Source of the DNA: Carallia brachiata
Lineage: Eukaryota > Streptophyta > Magnoliopsida > Malpighiales > Rhizophoraceae
DNA length: 64,000 bases
Direction: 5' to 3'
NCBI GenBank assembly: GCA_021464245.1
Contig: JADCRB010000035.1
Location: 342,762-406,761, forward strand
In this document: positions 1-11,457 of the stretch, piece after piece
How the letters are laid out: every line of letters begins with the position of its first letter
How positions within the stretch are numbered: the first letter of the stretch is position 1
Notes under the pieces: generated by a model
Seen by the model: only the letters and a program-made list of their open reading frames with translations
Database searches by the model: none
What the model was told of the DNA's origin: nothing
Translations under genes and position numbers: made by a program

Positions 1-1753
1 CAGTTGCCCATCAGACAATGAGATATACACGAATACTAACGTAGCATTTTATGCGGTGGTATTAGAATTGTCTCTTTTGTGTGGTTTGGAAAAACGAAAA
101 AGAGATATTTACCAATATTTTAGCGTAAATATCGTTAATGGACTGCTCCCAATGCATATGATATACTCAAATGCAGATTTTTTTTTTCATTAAAAGGTCA
201 TCGGACCATAAATAATACAATGAATGTAGCTCTCTTAATTTTTTATAAATTACACACCATCACTTTTCAATATTAGAACATAAAAAATGAAAATTTAAGT
301 TTTAATAACTAAAATGCCCCTAAGGAGCTTCACTGTTTCTTTTTTTTTTTTTGGAAGGGGGTTTATTAACAGTTTCATTGGATTATAAACTATGTAATGC
401 AAGTAATTTTTCCCTCTTATAATTCTCACACCTTCTTTTCTTAGAAATAAAACTTAAAACCTCTACAATAAAAATCTTATACTTTAAAGTCCTCTCTTAT
501 AGTTCTATTGAATGTCTTCTGAATGATAGTGGAGCTTTATCTGTTTTTTTTTGGGTCAATATCTTTGTGCAGCAGATTATACCAAACTTCCTCATACGGA
601 AAGCCCAGGCCTGCCATCGATAGATCACGACATATTTGCAGATACTGCGAATAGTTAAAAGCCCACATGTAGTCCATAGATCACCAAATTGCCCTCTAAG
701 GAAATACACAACGGGCTTATTGCAGCCCTACATAGAGTACAACAAAATGCCATATTCATTTTCAATGTACTGAAAAAAAGGAAAAAAAAAAAAAAGATTA
801 TGGATCTCAGAGCTGAGGTTTCTTAATAGAACTACAGAAGAACCCCACTCAAAGCGGCCTACCATAATCTTTGAGGCAATATCACGTTTTTGAGTACGAT
901 ATGGTGGTTACGATGCTATTATGAAAAAATATAGAAAAAAAAAAAAAAAACCTTTTCTTCCGAGATGATCTGTGGACTAGTTGCTTCATGCTTTGTGGGG
1001 TCGATCAAATCAACTAACAAAAATTGTGATGCAGCTTTCTTTCGATCATGTGCTAAGAGATGCACTTGTCGGTCATCTCTCATGGATTAATAGTTGTTAC
1101 CAAATTTAAAGTATACTACTCAACGAGACTTTTACATTTGTGAATTCTAAAATAACGAGATTCTTATATTTGTGAGTTCTAAAGTAAAGTTTAGATTGAC
1201 TTATTCAGTCTTCTTTTTGTCTTAATAAAGAGATTATTTTTAAAATTCAAACTTGTAACTACTAAATCATAATAGGGTAACTTTTTTTTCACGTCAAAAC
1301 TCACCATTCATTTATTTTCCTATTTATTTGGGGAATAAAAAAGGTGATAGAGTTGCTTATTCTTGACCAACGGATTATGATAAGGGGGACTTTAAAGGGG
1401 AACACCCCATTCGTCAGACTGTTTGCTCGATTTAGTTGCCGAAAGGCTGAAACATTGATTTGGCATTTTCAAGGCGTTGTTTCTGGCTACGTTTAGTTCC
1501 TTTCGTGAGTATCATTTTTCTTTATTAACTTTTGGGAACGGAATTATGAAAATGACAACTTTTTTTTTTAGGTCAGTATGAAAATGACTAATCGTAACAA
1601 GGTTGCTTGCATCATCCAACCTTAGAATGTACAAACCCAGATTAACCTGTCGCATACCCGAGCCCCCACAGTTTTTTTTTTTTTTTTTGGGTCCTTCAAA
1701 CCCCACAGTAATTTTACAACAAGTGAACCATCCAGCCCCATTTACAAGTCTTC

Positions 1754-1920
1754 GGCCCAGTTACAATCTGATCTGAAAATTGGGCTGCTCTGTTCCTTAT
1801 TGGCCCTTATAAGTGGGAAAACTGCATAACATCCAACCGAGCATATTGCAGGCAGGCCCGGAGGGTTTATTGGGCTTGAATCGTTATTATTTCGTATGGC
1901 CCTAATTAATGAAGCCCAAA
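1754..1920. promoter_or_regulatory. Cluster of site II (TGGGCY) motifs, promoter-like
   Basis: Within about 170 bases there are several TGGGCT/GGCCCA-type motifs: GCCCAG at 1754, TGGGCT at 1781 and 1871, TGGCCC at 1801 and AGCCCA near 1913. Such site II clusters are known as TCP-binding elements in promoters of plant housekeeping genes. No coding exon is recognisable on either side, so this may be an orphan promoter, the promoter of an unrecognised non-coding transcript, or chance. Confidence 0.3.
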
Positions 1921-3661
1921 CCTAGGGCGCGAATTCGATTGCAATTTACAAACGCCAACTTCTATCTGGATTGGATGCATCAGCTTCAAAATAAATCTAA
2001 AATATGTATCAAGCACACTAAATTATGTCTAATAAAAGAATTATAAGAAAAAGATGCAAAGGAGATGTTGTATATTATTACACCAAACACTACAAATTAG
2101 TTTCATAATTCTGAAAGTTGCGTAAACAGTGATTCTTTTTTTTCTTCTTGTGAGCACAATAATAACTAATCCCAAAGAAAACATTTATGCACAATAGTTT
2201 TGCTTATTAACTTATTGTATATGTCTCTAAAATATGATTTTAATTCAATTTGCTAATATTAAATTGGGAAACTGAAATAAAATTCAATAATAAAGTGGCT
2301 AAGGAATAAAATGAATTAATTGATGCATTACCTTTTGTCCTCTTAATTTCCATCTTTCGCAGGTTTACCAATCGATTTTGAGTAATTAGCAAAGCTCGTA
2401 CATGTGCATATGCAAAAGGCTACTAAAGCTGTTGAGAGGAAGGAGATTCAAAATTCAATAGATTATGGACATGCAATCATATCGAGCTTTCGTGCAATTG
2501 TTTCACAAGTAAAAAACAGTAGGTGGATGGCATTGCAGATGTATACTTGTGGATCAATTCCGGGAAGAAATTGGCTTCCCAATTCAGCAGAAATTGTGGA
2601 CTTACTCTGACCATGCTGCACAATATTTTTGGGTCGGATTTGTACGTAATTTATATATTTGTTAGAGTCTATCTAGGCCCAATTAATGGAATAATTCATA
2701 AAACAAATAAATTATAATATTCATGTAAACTTTTCATAAACTAATCTAATCCGAATTGTGGAACAAGGTGCAGCCAGGCCCCTCCGGTCTGATCGGGATG
2801 TTTCAACACGTATACTACTGTGCCAAAGTTGGAAAAAGATGAACCAAGAAATCAAAAAAACTTGTCAAACTTTTTCCATAGTCATTAAGTAAAAAGCCTG
2901 TACTTGTCCTTTTGAGGGCATAGCCAGCGCGGGCTCTTGTTTCTTTTTTCTTTTCTTTTGGTTAATCTCCCTTAGTGCATTCAGCCTCTCAATCTGAGCC
3001 GTCGATCACGTACCCATACCAAAACTACAGCCGTAAATATAACACTCGTCTGGCTAGATAAGTATCAGATGTGTCTGAATAAATAAACTTTGTACAAAAG
3101 AGGAGTAGTCAAACCCTGAACTCACCACCCCATACCTCAACATGTCTAGCCTTATCTTGCATGATTTTGGACAAAAACAGAGGAAGAGAAGGGAGAAGGG
3201 TGATCATAGACACAGGGTTTCCTCAGACGATGTTTGAGATTGCATGGCTCAAGGTGGAAATGAAAAAGCAAACCAAAACCTTAACCATTGAAATATGCCC
3301 CCCTGGCTCCTGAACTCAGGTCAGCGTGCCCCAAAAAATGCGAATTTTGAAAGGGATTTCTGTCCTTTTTTGCGCACACTCTGGGATCCTAATGTCAACG
3401 AAGCTTTTCAATGCTTGCTCATTTATGTAAAATGGTACACTTCCATTTAATGCCATATCCTTTTCTGTCAGATTCCTTTGCTTTTTGGATTATATTAATA
3501 TAAACTATTGAATTGAATCGTTAGTCAAGATTGCTGATGTCATTTTAAATAGATTTTGACACAATTTTCTTATTTATTTTTTAAAATTTAATAATCATTT
3601 TTCTTAAATTACTTTACGGAAATATTTTTTACCGCACTTAAAAGAGAGTAGATGTATACTT

Positions 3662-3929
3662 AGAATCCGTTTGTTACTGTAAAATAACTTACATTTGTAA
3701 AATATTTATAAAAGAAAATATTTATAATGAAAATAATAATTTTTTTTTGTCAATTAGTTATAATACAGTTTATATTTTTCCTGAAAATAACTTCAATTCT
3801 GTAAAAAAATAAATTATTTTATCTGAAAATTTGAAAATTTTCTCTAAATTTTATGTATGTAAAATATTTTTCGTGAAATAAACGCCGAAAAACTTGTAAA
3901 ATATTTTATAAGAAACAAACATACCGTTA
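3662..3929. mobile_element. Possible short TIR element (MITE-like)
   Basis: The left end (CCGTTTGTTACTGTAAAATA) and the reverse complement of the right end (CGGTATGTTTGTTTCTTATAAAATATTTT) are similar, and the interior is almost pure AT. The length of about 270 bp suits a MITE. No target duplication is evident and the termini are diverged, so this is tentative. Confidence 0.3.
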
Positions 3930-5103
3930 GTGACCTGATTATTAGATTAAAAAAATATATTAAATTTAAAAAATAAATAAATTATTAAATATTATTAAAT
4001 TAATTATATACTTTTATTATATCTTACCTAATGTCTATATAATCAAATTTATTATCTTATATTTGTGCGTGCTGCCATATTTTTTGTCATTAAGTTTTTC
4101 GTTTGTTTTCATATGCAAGTGCCGTGTTACCTGAGCATTACAACATTGTAAAAGAAAATAAACAAAAAAATATAATAACAATTTACATATTTCTTCCAAC
4201 ATTTATTATAAAAAAATTTTTAATTTAATTTTTTTTAGTAAACATAACTTATTCATAATTTTATATCATATAAAAAATAAAATTTATTTAAATAAAAAAT
4301 AAAAATAATATTTATATAATATTAAATTATAAATTAATTTTATTCAAAAAAATAAATAAAAATTGATCAATCCTTAATTATGAATGAAAAATGGCAAGAC
4401 ATTCTGGCCACACTCGCAGCCAGAATATCTTCGCTAAAATTTTTTTTTGAATTTTTTAAAATTAAGCTATAGAATTATCATGAATTATATTTAAAATAAA
4501 TTTAAATTTTTTTAAAAAAATAGTAACTTGACCCCATGATGCTCTGTTGTGAATATAAATATTAAATTTTTGGTAGATCCGAGTACAACCCCACGTTTCT
4601 TTTGTTTTTTTTTTCTGCTTGAACAACCCCACGTTTCTTTACGGATAAATTTATCAATCAAATCAAACCCCGGGCTTTACAAGCGACGCTTCAATTTTGT
4701 ATTATCGATCTGACTTCTTAGCTTTGTAGGCCAAAAGGAGGGGTGGTGCCATGATGATTGTTATTTTCTGCCTCGACGGCAGTATATAGCTACATCCGAG
4801 GCGTTTGAGATGCAAATAAAGCCAAGGGGCTTCATAGAAGTTTTTGCCGGGTTTGTCAAATGGATGTAAGGGAAAACTATTCACTATACGTCAAAGTTAT
4901 TGTTAAAAAAAAAACGTAAAATTTGTGTTAAAATTAATACGTAAAATTTAAAATTTAAAATTATAAAATATATTGAGTTAAAAAAATAAATTATTAAATT
5001 AATTAAATACTTTTATTATATGGTACGATGCTTACCTAAGTAATTTTTTTCTTTAGACATAAATGGACTACTTGAACCTGGATTCGAATTTGGTAGCCGT
5101 TTA

Positions 5104-5131
<28 letters not shown>
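5104..5131. repeat. (CT)n microsatellite
   Basis: An uninterrupted CT dinucleotide run of about 14 units in intergenic DNA. Confidence 0.9.
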
Positions 5132-5134
<3 letters not shown>

Positions 5135-5658
5135 TTGCTGTTGATGTCATTAGTATGCTTAGCATGCATTTGAGCCTAATAAACCATATTATATTTCACA
5201 TGACACTAATTTTGAAGAAATCAGCTATTTATCCTTTTTCGTTATTTTTGTTTACCGAAATAAACTTGATTAAAAGAAAGAAAATGTCATTGAAAATGCG
5301 TTGGCCGGGATGCAGGATTTAGTTATACTACCATTTTTTTTTATAACAAATTCGTGAATTTTTTTAATTTAAGATAAAACCTAAATTAAGATAAAGCTAA
5401 TAAAATAATATAAATACTATTATTACGATAAACAAGTTACATTATTTAATTCATTATATCTATTATTTATATAGAAACTTTTTTCTAAGGCTATAAAAGG
5501 AATGATAACACCGTCGTATAAAAAGGGCAAAAGGATAGAGATATAAGAAAAATGAGATGTAAAATCAAAATATTGCAATTAATTTTTTTTTTTAAAGAGG
5601 CTCTAATGTTGTGATTGGTTTTGATGATAGAAAAGAATTGAAAAGAAATGGGGTATTT

Positions 5659-5937
5659 TAGATTGTTTGGACGGTATCAAAAAATAATAATTATGCTATT
5701 AAATTAAACAAAAAAAGTAAAATAAAAATTTAGAAACATAATGGACCATAACACCCTAACATGTACGGATATTTTTGTAATTTTAATTTATTTTTAAATT
5801 ATTTGTAAGGTGTTTTATAATTTTATTTGTATATTTTTTTTATTACTTTGTTACATAATTTAAATATAAAATTTTATTTTATTATTATTTTTTTATAATT
5901 TTTTTTCATAATTTTTTTATCAAAATTTTACAATCTA
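5659..5937. mobile_element. Possible short TIR element (MITE-like)
   Basis: TAGATTGT at the left is mirrored by ACAATCTA at the right. The adjoining bases (TATCAAAAAAT at the left, ATTTTTTTATCAAAA at the right) are also partly inverted. The interior is AT-rich without coding potential and the element would be about 280 bp. No clear target duplication was found. Confidence 0.35.
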
Positions 5938-6809
5938 AACATATTATAAATATTTTAAAAAAAGACAACTAAAAAATGGCAAAGGGACGCATTTGCGAAT
6001 CAATAAATCATTGTACTCATGAATGGATTATAATGCGTTTATTTTATGTTTATTTTTTTTTATTTATCTAATTGAGCCCTATAAACTAAGAAAAAACAAG
6101 TCTAATCTTCTTAATTAGAAGTTACAGCTTCAGTCAACTCATTAACGCTGACAGCTTAAGAGGCTTATTTTATCACAAAAGAGGATCTGAAACTAAAAAA
6201 AATCAGACAAGCGAAAAAATGGCTGGCTAAGGCAATCATGAAGGAAGGATAAGAAATCCAGAGATTGGAAAAAAGCATGTTCGGAGTTCTGGCAGACAAA
6301 CAGCAGGCTCGCCTTATCCTGCGTGTGCTAGACTGCATCAATGTATCTCTCACTTGTACAATGTATCTCGCCGCCTAAGCTAACTGTGGGATTGTCTTGT
6401 CTTGTAATGGGGGCAGCATTTAATGAAGGAAGATAAAATGAGTAGCTCCCAGTTTCCATTTTTCATCATTGCAGGATTTTGTAATCCTCAAAAAGTGAAA
6501 GAAAGAAAACTGATTGTTGTTTGATCTCTGAAAAGCCACTCACCAACCCCTCCCCCTCTAACCCCGCGCCCTCCGTCCGTTCATTTCGTTCATGCATATC
6601 TGCAAAACAAAAGCAGTCCAACTTTGGTTCATCATTTCGTATTCTAAGAGCTATTTTTTAACTCATCACAAAATCTTCTTCTCTATTGGTTCATCATTGA
6701 TTAATTATTTATTTGTTTTTTATATTACCTCAGCGTATGTATCTGTATAGATGCTAAAAAAGAGTACCCTTTTAGTCTCTTGTCTGCACTTTCTTCTCCG
6801 TTGGCTAAA

Positions 6810-8425
6810 ATGGACTGTTCACAAAACCCTTTGCCTCCAAACCCTAAGAAAACCTTGAACCCTTGTGCCCCACCTTACTATAAAGCGACATCAAACCAAT
6901 TCCCGCCGCCCACAGTGGTGCAGCAAGTGATTCCGAGGGCTCAGGTGGCCTCACCGCTTCCTTATCGGGCATCTCCGGCAGCTGTGTCGTGCTATGATAT
7001 CAAAAAGCAACCGGAACCTGCGAAAAAATTTGGTTTTTATCGAAAGAAGGTTATCTCTGGGAGCGGGAGGAGGAGTCTGGCTCCTCCACGGTTAAGGTTA
7101 CATGGTAAGGGTGATGGTGAATCTGGGGTCTATGTTCGTGAGGGTAGACAGCTGACAGAATTTGAAAAGAAGCCCGAGACAAAGAAGACAGCTGGTGGTG
7201 GTGGTTGTCGTGGTGGCGCTCTTGATTTCCCGGTTTCTGGCAGCGATGGGGTTGGAGAAATAACCAGTCTGATGATCAGAAATATCCCAAACCACTTCGG
7301 GTCGGCTCCTCTCTTTCTCTCTCTGTCTTCCTTCGGGCTCCTTAAGTTCCTGTTGATGAATCTTCCCATGCATGGTTGACCCTTCTGTTTCTCCAGTATT
7401 TTTCTGCGACCTTTCAACGCTTGTAGGTTACATATCATGAAAGTACATATAGAGAAGCTGAATGGCCACTTTGAATTCTGTTGTGCTAGTTCTTTATAAA
7501 TGTCAGTTTTCGATTTCCATGCCAAAATGGTAGCAGTAATGAATGCTTGTGTCTACTCATGACAAAATATTGGCTCTATTCTTTACGTCGGCATTAAATA
7601 CTGCTCTACTAATGGCTTCTTCATTCGTATGTAATTAATTTGGGCGATTGGTTTCTTTATCTTATTAATTATGGCTGGCTAGGTGGACGTGCATTTAGTT
7701 CGTACGCACGTTACGGTTCCAGTGATTTAATTAGTAGAATGTTCTGAGAACGTTTAAAAACTTATTTTGTGATGATGTTTATGAAGCAGAAGGCGCGATC
7801 TTTTGAGAATTCTGGATACCCACTGCCTGCTAGAGAACGAAGAGGCAAAGGCTCGTGGTGATTCCGTGAGATCTGCTTATGATTTCTTTTACTTGCCTAT
7901 GGACTTCAGGTATGTATTTTCTATTATTTGTCCCTTAATCAATATCCCAATTTTGCATTACTTCTTGGCATGTTTTCATTAGAATTAAATGATAGTAATT
8001 TTGGCTTAATAAACTAGACGCCATGCAAACCTGGGATATGCCTTTGTGAACTTCACCAGTCCTGTGGCTGCCTCGCGGTTTCGCAAAGCGTTTCAGAACT
8101 ATGATTGGAAGATGGTTCCTAGCACCAAAATTTGCGCCATCGCTGGTGCCAAGATCCAGGTTGGTTCGTTTAGATTTTTTCCTGTTACGTCTCTGTTGGA
8201 CTGTAATGTTGTTTGTTAATTGATCGTGTGACTTCTTTTCTTGTGTTTTATTTGTCATGCTGTTGGTTTATGAAGGGAAAAGATGCTCTGTTGAATCATT
8301 TCAAGAGCTCTATATTTCCCTGTCACACCAATGCCTACCTGCCAGTTTTGTTTTCTCCTCCAAGAGATGGTGAAATCAGGTCCAGACTTATTTTGATTGG
8401 TAATCGTTGGAATGGAAATCGGTAG
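6810..8425 (+). CDS. MEI2-like protein with a single C-terminal-type RRM (MCT/ML-like)
   Basis: Four exons, 6810-7300, 7790-7909, 8018-8159 and 8276-8425, join in phase to about 300 residues. The family binds RNA through an 'RRM_2' domain like the third RRM of fission yeast Mei2. The first ~150 residues are basic, proline- and serine-rich and look disordered. The RRM follows: [10 protein letters not shown] (about residues 155-164), then [12 protein letters not shown], the [10 protein letters not shown] segment, the RNP1-like NLGYAFVNF (208-216) and a C-terminal part with VLFSPPRDG. That last motif is typical of the single-RRM plant subgroup rather than of the long three-RRM AML proteins. The ATG at 6810 is chosen because it opens a good leader; the frame is open upstream to 6780 but only from a TTG. 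Family members act in meiosis or meristem development, but the role here is inferred. Confidence 0.85.
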
Positions 8426-9690
8426 ACAGCTAGTTACCATGAGCTGGTGGAGTCTGCTGTAAAACTCTCGTCGGTTGTTTGTTGTCTTGATGTCTGAGTT
8501 TAGATTGTTTTTTTTTTTTCCCCCCTTTTTTTCGTCATTTTGGAGTCCAACATAAGGTGATGCTGTGTGGTACAGACTGCATTTTCCTGTGTGTTTTGGT
8601 TTCTCCCCAGAGGGCATTCAGGTTTGGGGGCCTTCAGTTGCGCACTCGGGGGTGAAAAGGAAACACGTAGGTTGGTTTATGAGAGTGTTTTACTGGTAAT
8701 ATTTATGTATACAGTAGTTCTATCTTTTCCTTTGTTTTCTGTTAGAAATTAGCTTAATTAAGGCTGTCTTTACTTGGGCTTGCCTGTGTCCCCGTGTTTT
8801 TGTTATCTCCCCAGGTGGATTTGAAGCATTGTGCTTTCAAAATCTGGGGTGAACACTGTTTCAGTTCATCTTTTGTTAATGTTCTTTGGAGCCACAATTT
8901 CATAGTGCATGCTGTCATATATTTTGTAAGGCCTTAATCTCCTGAATGCTTCTCCGAAATATGATTTTATTTCATGCTGTAAGACTTGTTATCCAACACT
9001 CTGATTTTATGAGTCTTTGGTAAGTCAACTCTTCAGCCCTCTGGCATTGGTATTGAACATTTTGGACTGTTGTTGGTCTCTATATGTGAGATCTGTTGAC
9101 TTGTAGTTATATTGTGAAGTTGCATGAAATCATGCAAGGAATTCGGTTTGTCAGAAGAAGTGCTCTCTGGTGTATCTGGAAATGGGAAAACAAGCATTTT
9201 TCCTGGTGTTTTGTTTTTGCCATAGCAGAAACCATATCGACTTAGGCGTTGGTGAGGTTAGGTCGTTTTCACTTAGCAAGCTGTTTACTGGGTGTCAGGA
9301 AAAAAAAGAAAAAAACGATAGAAATATATGCCCTTTATAGCAACATCGCAAATTTTAACAGAAAGGTCAAGTTTATTTTTGACTGCTGTTGCAACATTTT
9401 AGCGGTGTTATGGGAAGTGTTTTTTCGGTGCTAGTGTTATGGGAAGTTTCAGGCTTTAGTTTTGCAGAATTTGTTCAATATGCATGTCAACGTCTCCTAT
9501 CTCGATTACCATCTTAATGAATGACACACTATTTCTTTTCCTTTCTAGTTTCCACATCGTTGGAGGTCAAACTAGTATCAAGAGACCGCCATAGCATGTT
9601 TAAAAAAGCAAACCTGGCTCATTTGGTCACTTGATTAAAATGAGACTGACTTAAAAAAATTAAAATTTTAAAAATAAAAATCATTTGTAT
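8426..9690. other. 3' flank of the MEI2-like gene, no further gene seen
   Basis: Moderately T-rich sequence that reads like a 3' untranslated region or downstream spacer. Short open frames here have no recognisable domain and no convincing splice partners. The true polyadenylation site cannot be fixed from sequence. Confidence 0.5.
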
Positions 9691-9693
9691 GTT

Positions 9694-9833
9694 GATTTTT
9701 GTTATTTTAATTGGTATTTGGAATGAAATAAATAGTTTTTATAATAAAATGAACAATATCTGTAATTTTTATTTTTTGTTATAAAAATTGTTAGTATTAT
9801 TGTATTTAGAATACTGATTAAACAATAAAAATA
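9694..9833. mobile_element. Foldback MITE, copy A
   Basis: The two halves are imperfect inverted repeats. The left arm reads GATTTTTGTTATTTTAATTG and onward. The reverse complement of the right arm reads TATTTTTATTGTTTAATCAG followed by TATTCTAAATA. The arms are roughly 55 bases and about 70% alike by eye. The same arm consensus recurs in the element at 38339-38476, which supports a mobile family rather than random AT-rich DNA. Confidence 0.5.
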
Positions 9834-10180
9834 CGGACGCGTATTGGTACTTTTTGAAAAATGTGGATTAATACCTTATTTACTTTTAATAGTGAAGAGG
9901 AACAAGAAAATAAATTTATTTTTCATTTATTTGGAGGAAACAACAATAAAATTGTAATCGTGGCATTATTGCGCTGAATAGTGATAATGTTCTTGTTGAT
10001 CGTAATTCAATCATGTTATCTAACAAGCACGTTCATATTTTCTTAGTAGACTTTTCCCGTCGATACTACCAAAAAAAAAGGTAAATTGATGTGTCAAAGA
10101 TTTATAGCAAATGTGTTCAGGATTTATCTTCTGGTTATTATTAAAAATATTTGATATCTTGAATGAATGAAAACAGAACA

Positions 10181-10703
10181 ATTGAAAGCAATGTTGTAAA
10201 AATCGGCTCGGACCAGCCGGTCCGATCGGTTCAACTGGTGATCAGCCAAAGGTCCGGGCCGATTTATGGTTACAGTTACCCCTTAGTTCGGACCGGTCAA
10301 AATCGGTTTGAACCGGTTAAAAATCGGTGAAAATCGGTAAAAAATTGGACTCGGTTCAACCGGTTCAAACCGGGTATAAAAGTTTTATAAATTATAATTT
10401 GATCCTAATATTTATTTAAATTATAATTTGAGTTTTAAATTTAATTAAAATTTTTAATTTAATCTTAAATTTATCAAAACTTTCAATTTAGTTTTAAATT
10501 TATCAAAATTTTCAATTTAATCCTTAAAAATTAAAAAAGTAATATTTAATAATCATGTATAAGTATTATTTTTTTAAATTATTTTTATAAATATATATAT
10601 TAATAAATATCGGTTTAAATACCGGTTCGACCGGTTGAACCTTGATCCACTAATGTTTTCGGTTCGATGACCGGTCCGGTTCTGACAACCTTGATTGAAA
10701 GCA
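10181..10703. mobile_element. MULE-type MITE with intact 10-bp target duplication
   Basis: The element body is 10191-10693 (about 503 bp), flanked by identical copies of ATTGAAAGCA at 10181-10190 and 10694-10703. The left end begins ATGTTGTAAAAATCGG and the right end, reversed, begins CAAGGTTGTCAGAACCGG. Both continue into CGG/CCGGT-rich sequence (accGGTTCaaccGGTT motifs), while the centre is AT-rich. A 9-11 bp duplication is typical of Mutator-like elements. There is no transposase, so it is non-autonomous. Confidence 0.75.
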
Positions 10704-10784
10704 CGTCCAATTTCTTTTTTTTTTTTTTTTTTTTTTTGGCCAAGGAGAACATAACATTGAATTAAACTGAAAAGATCAATATAC

Positions 10785-11457
10785 CATGGTTGTGAAAATT
10801 GAACCGAATCGGTCGATTTGAACGGTTGAATCAGTGATTGGTTCGAATTTTATTTAGTAACGAAACAGGCCGAGGCCCAACCGAACAGGAACTCGGGAAC
10901 GAGGAAGCTTCCAGAAGCCCCCCCTGCTCCAAGGCAGCAACGCAGACAAATCCGACAAGAAAACGGTGAATCGCACCCCAATGGGCCAACAATGGTGTAA
11001 TATAGTAACACAACCAAAGTACCACAATCGCCAAAGGGCACACAGAAATCGCCAAACTAAATGCTGCAAAGGACTTGGAGAGACTAATGGGAGAGAGACT
11101 GCCGCAGATCAAAAGGAGGCAGCAGTGACCAGAACAACAGCCAAGGGATAGCCTAAGTCTCCAGCACGAAACCTCTTGTACAAGGCATTGGGAGACCAAT
11201 ATAGACCACTGGGAAGTAGCGATTAGCAAAAAAATGAGGCATCCCCTGCCTCCAAGCCCGAATGGCAGAGCGGCGAGGGAGGCCACCGAGCACCGGGGAC
11301 CAGCACAATAGAGGAGCACAGAAAATAGAACGATCGACAAAAAAGAAACTACACAGCAACCAAATAGCTCACGGAGAAGCACCAAGCCCACGAAAGGGCA
11401 CAAAACGATCAAGATGGCCAACAAAATAGACCGAAAAGCACAGATGGCCCCAGACAT
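10785..11457. mobile_element. Second MITE-like terminus joined to an unexplained GC-richer island
   Basis: From 10785 the sequence GGTTGTGAAAATTGAACCG and the following GAACGGTTGAATCAGTGAT resemble the left end of the adjacent MULE-type MITE. At about 10858 it passes abruptly into some 600 bases that are far richer in G and C than anything nearby. On the minus strand this island is open for 208 codons (10831-11457). The translation is rich in Leu, Cys, Ser and Trp and matches no family I know. No matching right terminus was found. It could be a truncated MULE carrying captured DNA, another decayed transposon, or unrelated sequence. Confidence 0.4.

Larger units (their letters stand above)
1..6600. 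other. Gene-poor AT-rich intergenic region
   Basis: I see no convincing gene here. Open frames are short, lack family motifs and often run through poly-A or poly-T. The stretch holds many homopolymer runs, a CT microsatellite near 5.1 kb and AT-rich segments that resemble each other (about 3950-4035 and 4970-5042 share a diverged block containing TACTTTTATTATAT). Two low-confidence MITE candidates and a promoter-like cluster near 1.75-1.92 kb are listed separately. The last few hundred bases are the upstream region of the MEI2-like gene. Confidence 0.6.

Noticed and set aside
2404..2717. Overlapping 64-68 codon frames
   Set aside because: No domain, no splice partner and no promoter context; the two frames overlap and cannot both be real.
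7098..7525. Minus-strand frames opposite MEI2-like exon 1
   Set aside because: They overlap a well-supported exon and have no independent evidence.
10831..11457. 208-codon minus-strand open frame as a protein gene
   Set aside because: Composition is odd (Leu/Cys/Ser/Trp-rich), other frames are open over the same DNA, there is no family motif and it lies next to a MULE-like terminus. I list it as an unexplained island, not a CDS.
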